This document shows positions 6,999 to 16,297 of a DNA stretch of 64,000 nucleotides, piece after piece. Under the pieces are notes generated by a model. That model saw only the letters and a list, made by a program, of their open reading frames with translations. It was not told the DNA's origin and searched no databases. A program made the translations under genes and the position numbers. How positions within the stretch are numbered: the stretch's first letter is position 1; each line of letters begins with the position of its first letter. Origin of the DNA: Sphingobacterium gobiense (lineage in GTDB: Bacteria; Bacteroidota; Bacteroidia; Sphingobacteriales; Sphingobacteriaceae); assembly GCF_002980575.1 (NCBI RefSeq), contig NZ_PVBS01000002.1:1-64000 (forward strand), written 5' to 3'.

Positions 6999-8552
6999 TT
7001 ACAACTTAATTTCTTCTTCCTTAGAATTGAAGAATCTAAACTGTGTCAAATAATACGATGAAATATTTTTTATTTTTATCCATTTACCGTATTTAAAAAA
7101 CCATTTGAGCCTTGTAGAGAACAAACCAGACGTGATGTAGGCGCCTATATACGGGTGCACACACAATGTGATTCCCTTTTCGTTTTGCTCTTGTAAAATA
7201 TAACTCAAATTGCTTTCAATATCGTCCAACAATACGATGCTCGAACGAATTTCGCCAGTTCCTCCGCATGCCGGACATTTCTCGTTTGTCACGACACTCA
7301 TTTCGGGTCTGACGCGCTGTCGGGTTATTTGTACCAACCCAAATTTACTTGGGGGAAGAATGGTATGCTTGGCGCGATCGTTTGCCATGCATTCTTTCAA
7401 AAACCCGTACAACTCTTTGCGATTGGCTGGTTTGTGCATATCGATAAAATCGATAACCACGATACCACCCATATCACGTAATCGCAATTGTCTAGCGATT
7501 TCCTTTGCTGCTTCTTTATTTACTAGCAGCGCATTTTCTTCCTGATTTTCTTTACTAGCAATTCGGTTACCGCTATTGACGTCCACTACGTGGAGGGCTT
7601 CGGTGTGCTCGATTACGAGGTAAGCACCACCTTGCAAGTTTACCGTTTTGCCGAAAGACGCCTTAATCTGTCTTTCGATGCCGAAGTGGTCAAAAATAGG
7701 TTCTTTATGTTTATAAAGCTTTACTATTTTTTCGAGGTCGGGCGAAATTTCCTGCACATACGATTTTACTTCTTCATATAGTGCATAATCGTTGACATGG
7801 ATATGTGTGAATTCGTCCGTTAATATATCACGCAAAATGGTAGAAGCTCTATCCATTTCACCCAATACCTTCTGGGCGGGCTCAACACTTTTAAGGCGTT
7901 TGGTAAAAAGCTCCCATTTTGAGATTAAATCTAAAAGGTCTTTCTGTAATTCATCTACACCTTTTCCTTCCGAAACTGTCCGTATGATAACGCCGAAGTT
8001 TGGTGGTTTAATACTTTCCACTATCTTCTTCAACCTATTTCGTTCAGCACTTCCTTTAATTCTCTTGGATATGGAAACTGTGCTCGAAAACGGGACCAAC
8101 ACAACAAATCTACCTGCGATGGATAGGTCCGAACTTAATCGGGGGCCTTTAGTCGAGATAGGCTCTTTCGCAATTTGTACTGGTAAAAGCAAATTTCGGC
8201 TTAATATATCCGAAATCTTTCCTGCTTTATCAATGTCCTTTTCGAGCTTCAAACTATTGAGCAGCTTCTCTTGATAGCTGCCGTTCTTTACTATCCGTGT
8301 TAGCTTGAGCAAAGACTGAACCTGAGGTCCTAAATCTAAATAATGTAAGAACGCATCTTTTTCGTAGCCTACATCTACGAAAGCGGCATTGAGGCCAGGC
8401 ATAATCTTTTTGATTCGCCCTAGATAAATATCGCCAACGGCGAAATTATTATCTGCCTGTTCCTTGTTCAGCTCAACAAGCTGTTTGTCCTGTAGTAAAG
8501 CAATAGTCACTCCCTTGTCGGGAGTCGAATCGATAATTAATTCCTTTACCAA
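6999..8552 (-). CDS. rng: Ribonuclease E/G family endoribonuclease
   Basis: A 517-residue RNase G-type enzyme of RNA processing and decay. It has an S1-like RNA-binding region (IYLGRIKKIMPGLNAAFVDVG, about residues 43-63), the catalytic core with HVVDVNSG and VVIDFIDM carrying the metal-binding Asp residues, and the CPACGGTG zinc-link motif near residue 426. The long C-terminal scaffold of enterobacterial RNase E is absent, so rng is the better name. It is the last gene of the HU-TPR-mini-protein run, separated from it by a hairpin. Confidence 0.95.
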   Translation of the reverse strand: MVKELIIDSTPDKGVTIALLQDKQLVELNKEQADNNFAVGDIYLGRIKKIMPGLNAAFVDVGYEKDAFLHYLDLGPQVQSLLKLTRIVKNGSYQEKLLNSLKLEKDIDKAGKISDILSRNLLLPVQIAKEPISTKGPRLSSDLSIAGRFVVLVPFSSTVSISKRIKGSAERNRLKKIVESIKPPNFGVIIRTVSEGKGVDELQKDLLDLISKWELFTKRLKSVEPAQKVLGEMDRASTILRDILTDEFTHIHVNDYALYEEVKSYVQEISPDLEKIVKLYKHKEPIFDHFGIERQIKASFGKTVNLQGGAYLVIEHTEALHVVDVNSGNRIASKENQEENALLVNKEAAKEIARQLRLRDMGGIVVIDFIDMHKPANRKELYGFLKECMANDRAKHTILPPSKFGLVQITRQRVRPEMSVVTNEKCPACGGTGEIRSSIVLLDDIESNLSYILQEQNEKGITLCVHPYIGAYITSGLFSTRLKWFFKYGKWIKIKNISSYYLTQFRFFNSKEEEIKL

Positions 8553-8624
8553 CAGCTACTCATTTACGGCTTTATACAATTTGTATGTAGCCTGATGAAA
8601 CATAAAAACTCGTTAATGAAAAAA

Positions 8625-8666
8625 ATACAATCTATTGTCTTCCATTTGAAAAACTATAGATTGTAT
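8625..8666 (-). terminator. Hairpin between the mini-protein gene and rng
   Basis: Perfect 11-bp arms ATACAATCTAT (8625-8635) and ATAGATTGTAT (8656-8666) with a 20-base loop. AT-rich; it may attenuate transcription into rng or mark a processing site, since RNase G itself is the next product. Confidence 0.4.
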
Positions 8667-8702
8667 GACATCTTACAGGTATTAACCTAAAGACCAACAA
8701 GC

Positions 8703-8792
8703 TTATTTTTTCTTGTGTCTATTTTTTCTTAAACGTTTCTTACGCTTGTGCGTAGCCATTTTGTGTCTTTTTCTTTTTTTTCCGCTTGGCAT
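8703..8792 (-). CDS. Very small basic protein (29 aa) conserved in Bacteroidota
   Basis: The minus strand from ATG at 8792 encodes 29 residues beginning MPSGKKRKRHKMATHKRK and ending NRHKKK, then TAA. Over half the residues are Lys, Arg or His. I recall nearly identical mini-proteins throughout Bacteroidota; the composition suggests binding to rRNA or the ribosome, similar to THX-type peptides, but no function is proven by the sequence. It lies 37 bases after the TPR gene and upstream of rng, so it belongs to the HU-TPR transcript. Confidence 0.85.
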   Translation of the reverse strand: MPSGKKRKRHKMATHKRKKRLRKNRHKKK

Positions 8793-8829
8793 AGCTTTAA
8801 TGTTTTTAATGATTAAATTAATATGTTAA

Positions 8830-9663
8830 TTACTTGCTGAGTTCCTCGACACGTCTGTCGATGAACTGAGATAAGGTTGGATCCGAAGCAAGCTCTTTAC
8901 TTTTTTGAAAAGCTGCAATGGCTTCGTTTTTCAATCCAATATTTTCGTAGCCCGTCGCTAGGTAAAAGTACGATTCTGCATCGGGGCTTAATTCGACAAC
9001 TGTTTTGAATCGCTCAATAGCTTTGTCGAATTGACGAGACTGCAAAGAGAACAGTCCCAATGTTTTGTTTGCATGAATATTTTTTGGATCTTTTGCAACA
9101 ACTTCCTGTAACAAGGCGATTCCTGCCATTGGGTTACCACTGCCTGTAACCATAGCTGCGCCCAAACCTGTTTTTGCGTCCAAATTGTTTTCGTCCAGTT
9201 CTGTTGCTTTTTCATACGACCGAATGGCCAGCCTATTGAGTTCTGCCGACATCGCAGTATCCTGCAAATTCGTATACGCCGTACGATAGGCATCACCAGC
9301 TTTCAACCAATACTCAAATTTAGGTGATGTTTTAGCCATTTCCTCATAAATAAATCCCTGAGGAGCAAATTTGGCAACATCATCCCATTTTTGGGCTAAT
9401 TGTTCCAACAAAGCGAGTTTTTCGTCGCCATTGGCTTGTTTGGCTTTTTCCTCTAAAGTCGTAATTTCCTGTGCTATACTGGTGTTTATAGACTGTTTGG
9501 TAATTTCAGATACACTTTGAAGAGTAAAAGCTGACGAAGCTGCTTCACCCGCCGGATCATTAGCTCCTTTGTTTTCGTCTACCAAACCCTTAATAGGCCG
9601 CGCAAGAAGTCCCCCCATTAAGGCAACTACAACAACAACCACGATTATTTGTTTGGTATTCAT
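8830..9663 (-). CDS. Membrane-anchored tetratricopeptide repeat protein
   Basis: 277 residues. A short cytoplasmic start (MNTKQ) and one very hydrophobic segment (residues 6-20, with a run of five valines) anchor it in the inner membrane. From about residue 95 there are TPR-type helix pairs (AIRSYEKATELDENNLDAKTG, AIERFKTVVELSPDAES, AIAAFQKSKELASDP). TPRs mediate protein-protein contacts. It follows HU by 12 bases and precedes the 29-residue basic protein. Its partner is not evident; co-transcription with RNA/DNA-binding genes is the only clue. Confidence 0.8.
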   Translation of the reverse strand: MNTKQIIVVVVVVALMGGLLARPIKGLVDENKGANDPAGEAASSAFTLQSVSEITKQSINTSIAQEITTLEEKAKQANGDEKLALLEQLAQKWDDVAKFAPQGFIYEEMAKTSPKFEYWLKAGDAYRTAYTNLQDTAMSAELNRLAIRSYEKATELDENNLDAKTGLGAAMVTGSGNPMAGIALLQEVVAKDPKNIHANKTLGLFSLQSRQFDKAIERFKTVVELSPDAESYFYLATGYENIGLKNEAIAAFQKSKELASDPTLSQFIDRRVEELSK

Positions 9664-9675
9664 CTCGACCTAGTT

Positions 9676-9960
9676 TTACTTGTTTCCTTGTTTAACTTTT
9701 TCCACAAAAACTTTTGCCGGCTTAAAACTGGGCACGTAGTGCGCCGGAATAATAATAGCTGTGTTCTTCGAAATATTACGAGCCGTTTTTTCTGCTCTTT
9801 TCTTCACAACAAAACTTCCGAAACCTCTAACGTACACATTCTCTCCGCTAATCATAGCATTTTTCACCACCTTAAAAAACGCTTCTACTGTTTCTTGAAC
9901 ATCTACTTTCTCTAAGCCTGTTTTATTAGAGATCTCCGCAATAATTTCTGCTTTAGTCAT
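9676..9960 (-). CDS. HU family DNA-binding protein
   Basis: 94 residues, the standard length. It starts MTKAEIIAEISNKTG, has the VRGFGSF turn near residue 45, and the DNA-binding arm region ARNISKNT...IPAHYVPSFKPAK. It acts as a nucleoid-compacting, DNA-bending dimer. First gene of the HU-TPR-mini-protein run, driven by the promoter at 10021. Confidence 0.96.
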   Translation of the reverse strand: MTKAEIIAEISNKTGLEKVDVQETVEAFFKVVKNAMISGENVYVRGFGSFVVKKRAEKTARNISKNTAIIIPAHYVPSFKPAKVFVEKVKQGNK

Positions 9961-10266
9961 ATCTGTTTTTACTGTAATTATTTATTTTTCAACCCTTAAC
10001 GCAACAGCAGTTTGGGGATGCAAAAGTATCTTTTTTTTATGATGTTTAAAAATTTATTTTATTTTTTTACCAAACTCCGTCTACTCAAAAACTTTTCTGT
10101 ATCAACTATTTATATCTTTTAGAAAAAGAAAACCGGACAGAAATAATTTTTAAAAACAAAACACAGCGTTAATTTTCATCAGAATAAATTGTTTTTAATG
10201 GCAATAAAGGTCGCATAAACTATTTATATTCTTTTGATTAAGGAGATTTACGCAGGTTTCAGCTTT
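9961..10266 (-). promoter_or_regulatory. AT-rich intergenic region with the HU promoter
   Basis: The minus strand carries TACTTTTG (plus 10021-10028), a full TAnnTTTG match, 61 bases before the HU start, with a TTT about 19 bases further upstream as a weak -33. Nothing else recognisable was seen in this 306-base gap. Confidence 0.55.
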
Positions 10267-10725
10267 TTAGTAGAAATTCAGCGGAATGTTTAACGTTACC
10301 GATCCTGTTAGTCCCTTTAACGGTTTAAAATCTTCCTTGGTTTTCATATCGAACCCATAGCCTATACCTAAGTCTACAATGGAAAGCATACTTATTCCAA
10401 CTTTAGGTGTTAATGTATATGGTGTTACCTCTGCTTGAACAAATGGAAAGACTAACCTATTGCTTAGATAATAGGTAAAACCTAATTCTGGGACAACGGT
10501 GGTCTTGCTCTTCATCCACGTAAAGTTTGCCCCGGCATTAATCTTTATATATTGATGCTCGTTGGGCGCAAATAGCCCCCAGCCGGATGCTTTCAGAAAA
10601 TTTCCGCTTTGATACTGCCATCCGACAGACGGTCCCCATATCCAACCTAATTTTTGCACCTTTTGCGCTTTTAAGCCCCCCGTCGAACAACAACAAATAA
10701 TCAACAAAATTCCTAATTTCTTCAT
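10267..10725 (-). CDS. Small secreted or outer membrane hypothetical protein
   Basis: 152 residues with a clear signal peptide (MKKLGILLIICCCSTGGLKAQ). The mature part alternates aromatic and small residues in short strands (WIWGPSVGWQYQ, INAGANFTW, PELGFTYYLSNRL, VDLGIGYGFD) and ends in a terminal aromatic (LNFY), as in small outer membrane beta-barrels. No domain family was recognised. It stands alone between the HU run and the alkB/ada pair. Confidence 0.65.
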   Translation of the reverse strand: MKKLGILLIICCCSTGGLKAQKVQKLGWIWGPSVGWQYQSGNFLKASGWGLFAPNEHQYIKINAGANFTWMKSKTTVVPELGFTYYLSNRLVFPFVQAEVTPYTLTPKVGISMLSIVDLGIGYGFDMKTKEDFKPLKGLTGSVTLNIPLNFY

Positions 10726-10794
10726 ATCGACTTTCTTCGGGTAAATTTAACCTAAATTTCGATATTTCCGGAATCGGAATGTAATCTTGATGTA

Positions 10795-11439
10795 TTATTG
10801 CTCCGTATTCCTATTGGTTTTATCTTTCGTTTGGTTTTCTATCGTTCGAAACGTCAGGTTCACCCTGGGGGTCGTAACCCTTTTGCTTGGCGGTAATCGG
10901 TGTAACCAGTGGGTTTGTGTGGTGTCTTTCATGACCAAAAGGCTTCCATGTGCCAAAAAAAGCACTATTTTTTCTTTGGTCTGCTTGTGCTTGAATGCAA
11001 ATTTCCGTTCTGCCCCAAAGCTCATGGATCCGATTGCTCCGTCTCGTTTTAAATCACGTTCTCCATCGCTATGCCATGCCATTCCTTCATCTCCATTGTG
11101 ATACAGATTGAGCAGACAGGAATTAAACGTTTCACCTGTTTCTTTCTCTATTAAAGTTTTTAACTCCAACAACTCTTTTGTCCAGGGTAAAGCATATTTC
11201 GTTGTGTTCGAATACGAGTATTCGTAACGCTTATCGCCATACCAGGCTACTTTTCTTTTGGTAATTATTCTTTTCCCGAAAAGAATCGCTTCGTCATTTT
11301 TCCATTCTATAGTCTCTAATAAACGGTTTAGATAAAAATCAGCTTGCTCCTTGGACATCAATTTTCCGTAGTAGTTTACTACCCCGTCATAAGGAAGCCA
11401 ATTTTGATCGTTATCGGAGGATTGGTTAAATAAGTCCAT
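10795..11439 (-). CDS. AlkB-like 2-oxoglutarate/Fe(II) dioxygenase
   Basis: A 214-residue oxidative dealkylation enzyme for 1-methyladenine and 3-methylcytosine type lesions. Iron ligands are H123 and D125 (HSDGE) and H180 (HRLP); R192 and R198 of PRVNLTFR bind 2-oxoglutarate. The start is the ATG at 11439 (MDLFNQSS), overlapping the end of the Ada-like gene by 14 bases; a longer reading to 11547 lies wholly inside that gene and lacks family similarity. The pair forms a compact alkylation-repair operon. Confidence 0.9.
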   Translation of the reverse strand: MDLFNQSSDNDQNWLPYDGVVNYYGKLMSKEQADFYLNRLLETIEWKNDEAILFGKRIITKRKVAWYGDKRYEYSYSNTTKYALPWTKELLELKTLIEKETGETFNSCLLNLYHNGDEGMAWHSDGERDLKRDGAIGSMSFGAERKFAFKHKQTKEKIVLFLAHGSLLVMKDTTQTHWLHRLPPSKRVTTPRVNLTFRTIENQTKDKTNRNTEQ

Positions 11440-12292
11440 GCCCTGTGTTTTCTGTGCATACTTTCGCTCTTTCCCAGCCAATAATGGCCGTTTTTCTCGT
11501 CGGTCCCCACATATATCCGCCGAATATTCCAGATGACTGGATGACACGATGACAAGGAATCAAGAACGCAACAGGATTACTTCCAATAGCCGTTCCCACG
11601 GCACGCGAAGCTTTAGGACAGCCTATTTGTTCGGCGATATAACCATAGGTAGACAATTTACCCATGGGAATTTTTAATAGGCTTTCCCATACTTTCAGTT
11701 GAAAATCGGTACCCCTTAGATGTAATTTAATCTCATTTAGCTTGCTCCAATCATTTTGAAAAATAAACAATGCATTTTGCTGCAATAAATCTAACTTTCT
11801 TTGGAATGTAGCATTCGGAAATTTTGCTCTTAAATTAGAGAAAGCTTTTCCCTCATCGTCTTCAAAGGCCATATAACAGACACCTTTCACAGTGGCAGCA
11901 GTAATCAATGCTCCAAAAGGGCTTTCGGCAAAGCTGTAATTGATATCTAGGTCTTTACCTCCATTTTTATATTCTGCCGGTGTCATTCCTTCGATGTTTA
12001 CAAACAGATCATGGAGACGGCTTGTACTGGAAAGCCCTGTTTCAAAAGTAGTTTCAAACAATGTCGCCTGTTCCTCTTTTAGCATCTTCTTCGCATGTTC
12101 TAGAGAGATGTACTGCAAAAATCTTTTCGGACTTGTTCCTGCCCATTCAGTAAACATCCGTTGAAAGTGCGCCGGACTTAAATTTATCTTTTCCGCTACA
12201 TCATCCAGATTAGGCTGTTCCTTAAAATGCCCCTTAATATAATCAATGGCTTTTGCTATCCGATTATAATTCATAGTTGCCTGTGTTTCCAT
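11426..12292 (-). CDS. Ada-like AraC-type regulator fused to O6-alkylguanine-DNA methyltransferase
   Basis: 288 residues from ATG 12292 (METQATMNYNRI). An AraC/XylS helix-turn-helix (about 10-105, LDDVAEKINLSPAHFQRMFTEW) is followed by the methyltransferase domain with the acceptor Cys247 in PCHRV and the GGYMWGPTRK motif. The N-terminal zinc domain of E. coli Ada, whose Cys senses methylphosphotriesters, is missing, so if this protein induces repair it must be switched another way. A longer reading into the upstream permease gene has no family similarity. Operon with the AlkB-like gene. Confidence 0.9.
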   Translation of the reverse strand: METQATMNYNRIAKAIDYIKGHFKEQPNLDDVAEKINLSPAHFQRMFTEWAGTSPKRFLQYISLEHAKKMLKEEQATLFETTFETGLSSTSRLHDLFVNIEGMTPAEYKNGGKDLDINYSFAESPFGALITAATVKGVCYMAFEDDEGKAFSNLRAKFPNATFQRKLDLLQQNALFIFQNDWSKLNEIKLHLRGTDFQLKVWESLLKIPMGKLSTYGYIAEQIGCPKASRAVGTAIGSNPVAFLIPCHRVIQSSGIFGGYMWGPTRKTAIIGWERAKVCTENTGHGLI

Positions 12293-12410
12293 CTTTTTCT
12301 GATCGCTTATTCTACAAATTTCTATAATATTTCGCAAGGGTAAAATCCGAAATATGCGATATACTTCCAACAAAGATAACCGTCCTTGTAAGTAAAAAAC
12401 AATACTGCCA

Positions 12411-13532
12411 TTAGCTGGTCTTTTTATAGTTATAAATCGCCCATCCGTTAAGGGATACTGCAAAACCTACCATGATTAAAAAATGGCTTTTTATATCGGA
12501 AAATGCACTTCCTTTCAACACAATCATCCGCATGACCTCTATAAAATAGGTTATAGGGCTGAATTTCGTCATTATATAAGCCCATTCGGGCATGCCATCA
12601 ATAGATGTAAACAATCCACTCATCAATATAAAAATCATCATAAAGAAAAAAGCGATCGACATGGCCTGTTGTTGGGTCTCCGCATACGTGGAAATCAACA
12701 GTCCTAAACCTAATACGGCAATCAAATATACCGAAAGATAGGCATATAGCAGGAGCAGGCTCCCAATCGGCGCAATGCCATAAACGAGCCATCCAATCCC
12801 AAACAGTCCCATAGTGAATACCACGATGCCGATAACCCAGAAAGGTATAAGTTTTCCCAAAATAAACTGATACTTTTTGATTGGTGTCACATTTATTTGT
12901 TCAATTGTTCCCTTTTCTTTTTCTTTAACAATATTAAGCGCGCACATGTATGCTCCGATCATAGTGACCAACAAAGCGAGAATACCCGGAACCATATAAA
13001 ACCGATAGTTCATCGTAGGATTAAACCAATTGGACGAAACGATTTCGATAGTCGGAAGGCGGTTGAATTTCGACATCTGTACCCACTCTAACCGAACGTC
13101 TGCGTTATAATCGGCAATTATGCGATTTAAATATGTGCCCCCAAGATTGGCTTTTACACCGTTAATAGCATTAACGGCCATATATAGCTGTTGTTCATTT
13201 TCCCGGATAAGGTTACGTTCAAAACCTTGTGGTATTTCTAATATTAAGTCGGATCGGTCATTTTCAACATCATCAAATGCATCATTAAACCCCGTTGCAT
13301 AACTTGCCAGCCTGAAATATCCGGATGCCATTATTTTTGAAATCAACTTTTGCGAATAGGCCGAATGGTCTTGGTCAACAATCGTAATGTTAATATTCTT
13401 TACTTCATAATCTGCAGCCAAAGGAAGAATAAGCAATTGCATGATAGGAACGACAAACAGCATAGGTAATAAAGCCTTATTGCGGAATATCTGCTTAAAT
13501 TCTTTACGCAACAAAAATTTCAGCGTTCTCAT
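12411..13532 (-). CDS. ABC-2 type efflux permease (YbhR/YbhS-like), distal copy
   Basis: 373 residues with one N-terminal membrane segment, a large extracytoplasmic domain (about 45-180) and five C-terminal membrane segments; the NIVKEKEKGTIEQINVTP motif is the ABC-2 coupling element. It overlaps the preceding permease gene by 4 bases (ATGA). With its paralogue it would form a heterodimeric channel driven by the two ATPases, exporting drugs or other small molecules to the TolC duct. Last gene of the efflux operon. Confidence 0.9.
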   Translation of the reverse strand: MRTLKFLLRKEFKQIFRNKALLPMLFVVPIMQLLILPLAADYEVKNINITIVDQDHSAYSQKLISKIMASGYFRLASYATGFNDAFDDVENDRSDLILEIPQGFERNLIRENEQQLYMAVNAINGVKANLGGTYLNRIIADYNADVRLEWVQMSKFNRLPTIEIVSSNWFNPTMNYRFYMVPGILALLVTMIGAYMCALNIVKEKEKGTIEQINVTPIKKYQFILGKLIPFWVIGIVVFTMGLFGIGWLVYGIAPIGSLLLLYAYLSVYLIAVLGLGLLISTYAETQQQAMSIAFFFMMIFILMSGLFTSIDGMPEWAYIMTKFSPITYFIEVMRMIVLKGSAFSDIKSHFLIMVGFAVSLNGWAIYNYKKTS

Positions 13533-14635
13533 GTCAAACGGATTTTAAATTTTTTGATATTAACGACCAGTAACAGGAGCGTCATCCCGAATAAAACAAG
13601 TGTTTCTTTCCATATTGCCGAGAAACCTAATCCTTTCACCATAATAGATTTAACGATAATATAATACCATTTGGCAGGAATGATATGGGATACAAGCTGT
13701 AGGGGATACGGCATATTTTCCAATGGAAACATAAAACCTGTAAATAGAATGGACGGGACCAACATACCCATTAGCGAAATCAACATGGCTGCCTGCTGCG
13801 AAGCCGTGCTATTCGAAATCAGCAGTCCTAGAGAAAGTGCTGTCATGATAAATAACGTACTCACCGCGTATAGTAATAAAACACTACCATTAATCGGCAT
13901 TCCCAACACAAAAACACTCAGCAACAAAATGATCGTTAAGTTAATCAGGGATAAGGCAAGATAGGGTACTGCTTTAGACACAATAACCAAAAAAGGATTA
14001 AACGGTGAGACCAACAGTATCTCCATTGTTCCCATTTCCTTTTCTTTTACGATAGCAACGGAAGTCATCAATACACAGACGAGTAATAAAATCAACGACA
14101 TCACTCCCGGAACAAAATTTACCGCGGCCTTCAGTTCTGGGTTATAAATCATCCTCATCTCCGTATCGATCTGGTAGGGTAGATCCTGCAATTGCATCAG
14201 TTCGTTCCGATAATCCATGATGATTTGACTAGCGTATCCACTGATTGTCGTTGCTGTGTTAGGATCGGATGCATCTGTGATTAACTGCACCTGCGTCTTA
14301 TTCTGATGCAATAAGTCGTTGTTGAAATTAGCAGGAAAAACAACCGCCATTTTTATTTTCCCTTCTTTAAAGGTTGCTTCTATTTGCTTATGGTTTAATA
14401 GTATATTTTGAATTTCAAATTGTTGGCTTGCCTTTAGCTTTTCTATAATCTGCTGTGAAGCAGCATCTTTCGCATAATCGCAGACAACAATTTTTGCATT
14501 TTTAATTTCATTAGTCAATGCAAAACCAAATAAAATAATCTGCACTATGGGTAGACCAAACAGCATCAATAGGGTTTTCCGGTCGCGAAAAACATGCAGA
14601 AACTCCTTTTGTATAAAAATGGAAATGTTATTCAT
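13529..14635 (-). CDS. ABC-2 type efflux permease (YbhS/YbhR-like), proximal copy
   Basis: 368 residues with the same plan as the next gene: N-terminal segment (MLFGLPIVQIILFGFAL), extracytoplasmic domain and five C-terminal segments, with the conserved VAIVKEKEMGTMEILLVSP coupling motif. Its start touches the ATPase stop (single-base overlap at 14635), so translation is coupled. Confidence 0.9.
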   Translation of the reverse strand: MNNISIFIQKEFLHVFRDRKTLLMLFGLPIVQIILFGFALTNEIKNAKIVVCDYAKDAASQQIIEKLKASQQFEIQNILLNHKQIEATFKEGKIKMAVVFPANFNNDLLHQNKTQVQLITDASDPNTATTISGYASQIIMDYRNELMQLQDLPYQIDTEMRMIYNPELKAAVNFVPGVMSLILLLVCVLMTSVAIVKEKEMGTMEILLVSPFNPFLVIVSKAVPYLALSLINLTIILLLSVFVLGMPINGSVLLLYAVSTLFIMTALSLGLLISNSTASQQAAMLISLMGMLVPSILFTGFMFPLENMPYPLQLVSHIIPAKWYYIIVKSIMVKGLGFSAIWKETLVLFGMTLLLLVVNIKKFKIRLT

Positions 14636-15372
14636 TATTCGCTCCTTTTTGCTCCTCTAGCTAATTCATAAAAAACCTCGTCCATCGATGTGACGGAATA
14701 CTGTTGTTTCAATTTTGCAGGTGTATCGAGTGCTTTTATTTCACCGTCCACCATCATCGAGATACGATTACAATATTCAGCTTCGTCCATATAATGCGTG
14801 GTCACGAAAACAGTGATCCCACTGTCAACCGCTTCATATATCAAGTCCCAAAACTGACGTCTGGTTACCGGATCAACACCTCCCGTGGGTTCATCGAGAA
14901 AAACGATTTTGGGTTCGTGAAGAATCGCTACCGAGAAGGATAGCTTTTGCTTCCAACCCAGCGGCAACGAACCTACCATCTTCTTGACTTCGCTTTTCAT
15001 ACCTAGTGTTTCTATAAGCTGCTCACTCTTTTCTTTTAATTGTCTATCCGATAAGCCATAGATACCACCAAAAAAACGGATATTTTCTAGCACGGTTAAG
15101 TCTTCATACAGCGAGAATTTCTGACTCATATAGCCAATGTTCTTTTTGATTTCCTCAGCCTGTTTGTAAATATCGAATCCGGCAATGGTAGCCGTTCCCG
15201 ATGAAGGTGTGGATAAGCCGCATAACATGCGCATAGCCGTTGTTTTTCCGGCACCGTTAGCGCCAAGAAAACCGAATATTTCACCCCGGTACACATCAAA
15301 GGTGATCTCATTGGCGGCAATAAAATCGCCAAATCGCTTCGTGAGTTTATTGGTATGTATTACAGTATCCAT
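14635..15372 (-). CDS. ABC transporter ATP-binding protein (second ATPase)
   Basis: 245 residues. Walker A GANGAGKTT, Walker B IVFLDEPTGG and a variant signature LPLGWKQKL in place of LSGGQ, a form commonly seen in this drug-export subfamily. The ATG at 15372 leaves two bases after the upstream stop; an extension to 15402 would run back into the preceding gene. Together with the other ATPase it corresponds to the two fused halves of E. coli YbhF. Confidence 0.92.
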   Translation of the reverse strand: MDTVIHTNKLTKRFGDFIAANEITFDVYRGEIFGFLGANGAGKTTAMRMLCGLSTPSSGTATIAGFDIYKQAEEIKKNIGYMSQKFSLYEDLTVLENIRFFGGIYGLSDRQLKEKSEQLIETLGMKSEVKKMVGSLPLGWKQKLSFSVAILHEPKIVFLDEPTGGVDPVTRRQFWDLIYEAVDSGITVFVTTHYMDEAEYCNRISMMVDGEIKALDTPAKLKQQYSVTSMDEVFYELARGAKRSE

Positions 15373-15374
15373 TC

Positions 15375-16292
15375 CTATTTCTCCATCAAATAAATAAAGC
15401 AATCTTCAATGGTTGGCGTGACCGGTTTTAATTCTATATTCGTATGTTTTTTTTCTTCCAAAACACGAATAAGCTTTTCTTTAACTTCCGGACTGACGTC
15501 TCGGAATGTCACATGGTGGTATGCGCCAAACGCGTTACAGCTTTTTATTATTTTGGCCTTTTTTAAATCATGCAACAGGTTTCCCATATTATCACTCCTC
15601 ACAGCAAAAAGATTTTCCGGAAATTGCGTTATGATATTTTCAGGTGTATCAATTGACATGATGCTACCAGTCTGTATTAAAGCTATCCGTTCGCAAAGCG
15701 TGGCTTCATCCATATAAGGGGTAGAAACAAGTATGGTAATCCCTTGCTGTTTCAGACGTTTCAGCATATCCCAGAATTCTTTTCTGGAGACAACATCCAC
15801 ACCTGTGGTCGGCTCATCGAGAAAGAGTACCGTCGGGCGATGTATTAGAGCACAGCATAAAGCTAATTTCTGTTTCATACCACCAGAAAGCTTTCCTGCT
15901 CTCCGGTCCTTAAAAGGCTCTAACTGTACATATATATCCTTGATAAGATCATAATTTTCTTTTACGCTGGTATTGAATATCGTTGCAAAAAAGTTCAAGT
16001 TCTCCTGTACTGTTAAATCTTGATACAAAGAGAATTTGCCGGGCATGTAGCCTACGTTTTTACGAATAGTCTTATAATTTTCTACCACATCCAAACCATT
16101 TACTGAAGCTGAGCCTCCATCCGGTAAAAGTAAGGTCGTGAGGATACGGAAAATGCTTGTCTTACCTGCGCCATCAGGCCCAATCAACCCGAACAGTTCG
16201 CCTTGGTTTACGTGAAATGATACGTCACTTACCGCCTGCACCATTCCATTGTCGTAAGTCTTGGAAATATTATTTAAAACAACGTTTTTCAT
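15375..16292 (-). CDS. ABC transporter ATP-binding protein (first ATPase)
   Basis: 305 residues. Walker A GPDGAGKTS, signature LSGGMKQK, Walker B VLFLDEPTTG and the switch His region (VSTPYMDEA), so a catalytically complete nucleotide-binding subunit, with a C-terminal extension of about 80 residues. It sits 5 bases after the membrane fusion protein gene and 2 before the second ATPase. Confidence 0.93.
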   Translation of the reverse strand: MKNVVLNNISKTYDNGMVQAVSDVSFHVNQGELFGLIGPDGAGKTSIFRILTTLLLPDGGSASVNGLDVVENYKTIRKNVGYMPGKFSLYQDLTVQENLNFFATIFNTSVKENYDLIKDIYVQLEPFKDRRAGKLSGGMKQKLALCCALIHRPTVLFLDEPTTGVDVVSRKEFWDMLKRLKQQGITILVSTPYMDEATLCERIALIQTGSIMSIDTPENIITQFPENLFAVRSDNMGNLLHDLKKAKIIKSCNAFGAYHHVTFRDVSPEVKEKLIRVLEEKKHTNIELKPVTPTIEDCFIYLMEK

Positions 16293-16297
16293 TATAC

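Noticed and set aside
10787..11101. 104-codon plus-strand frame antisense to the AlkB-like gene
   Set aside because: The opposite strand has intact iron and 2-oxoglutarate ligand motifs.
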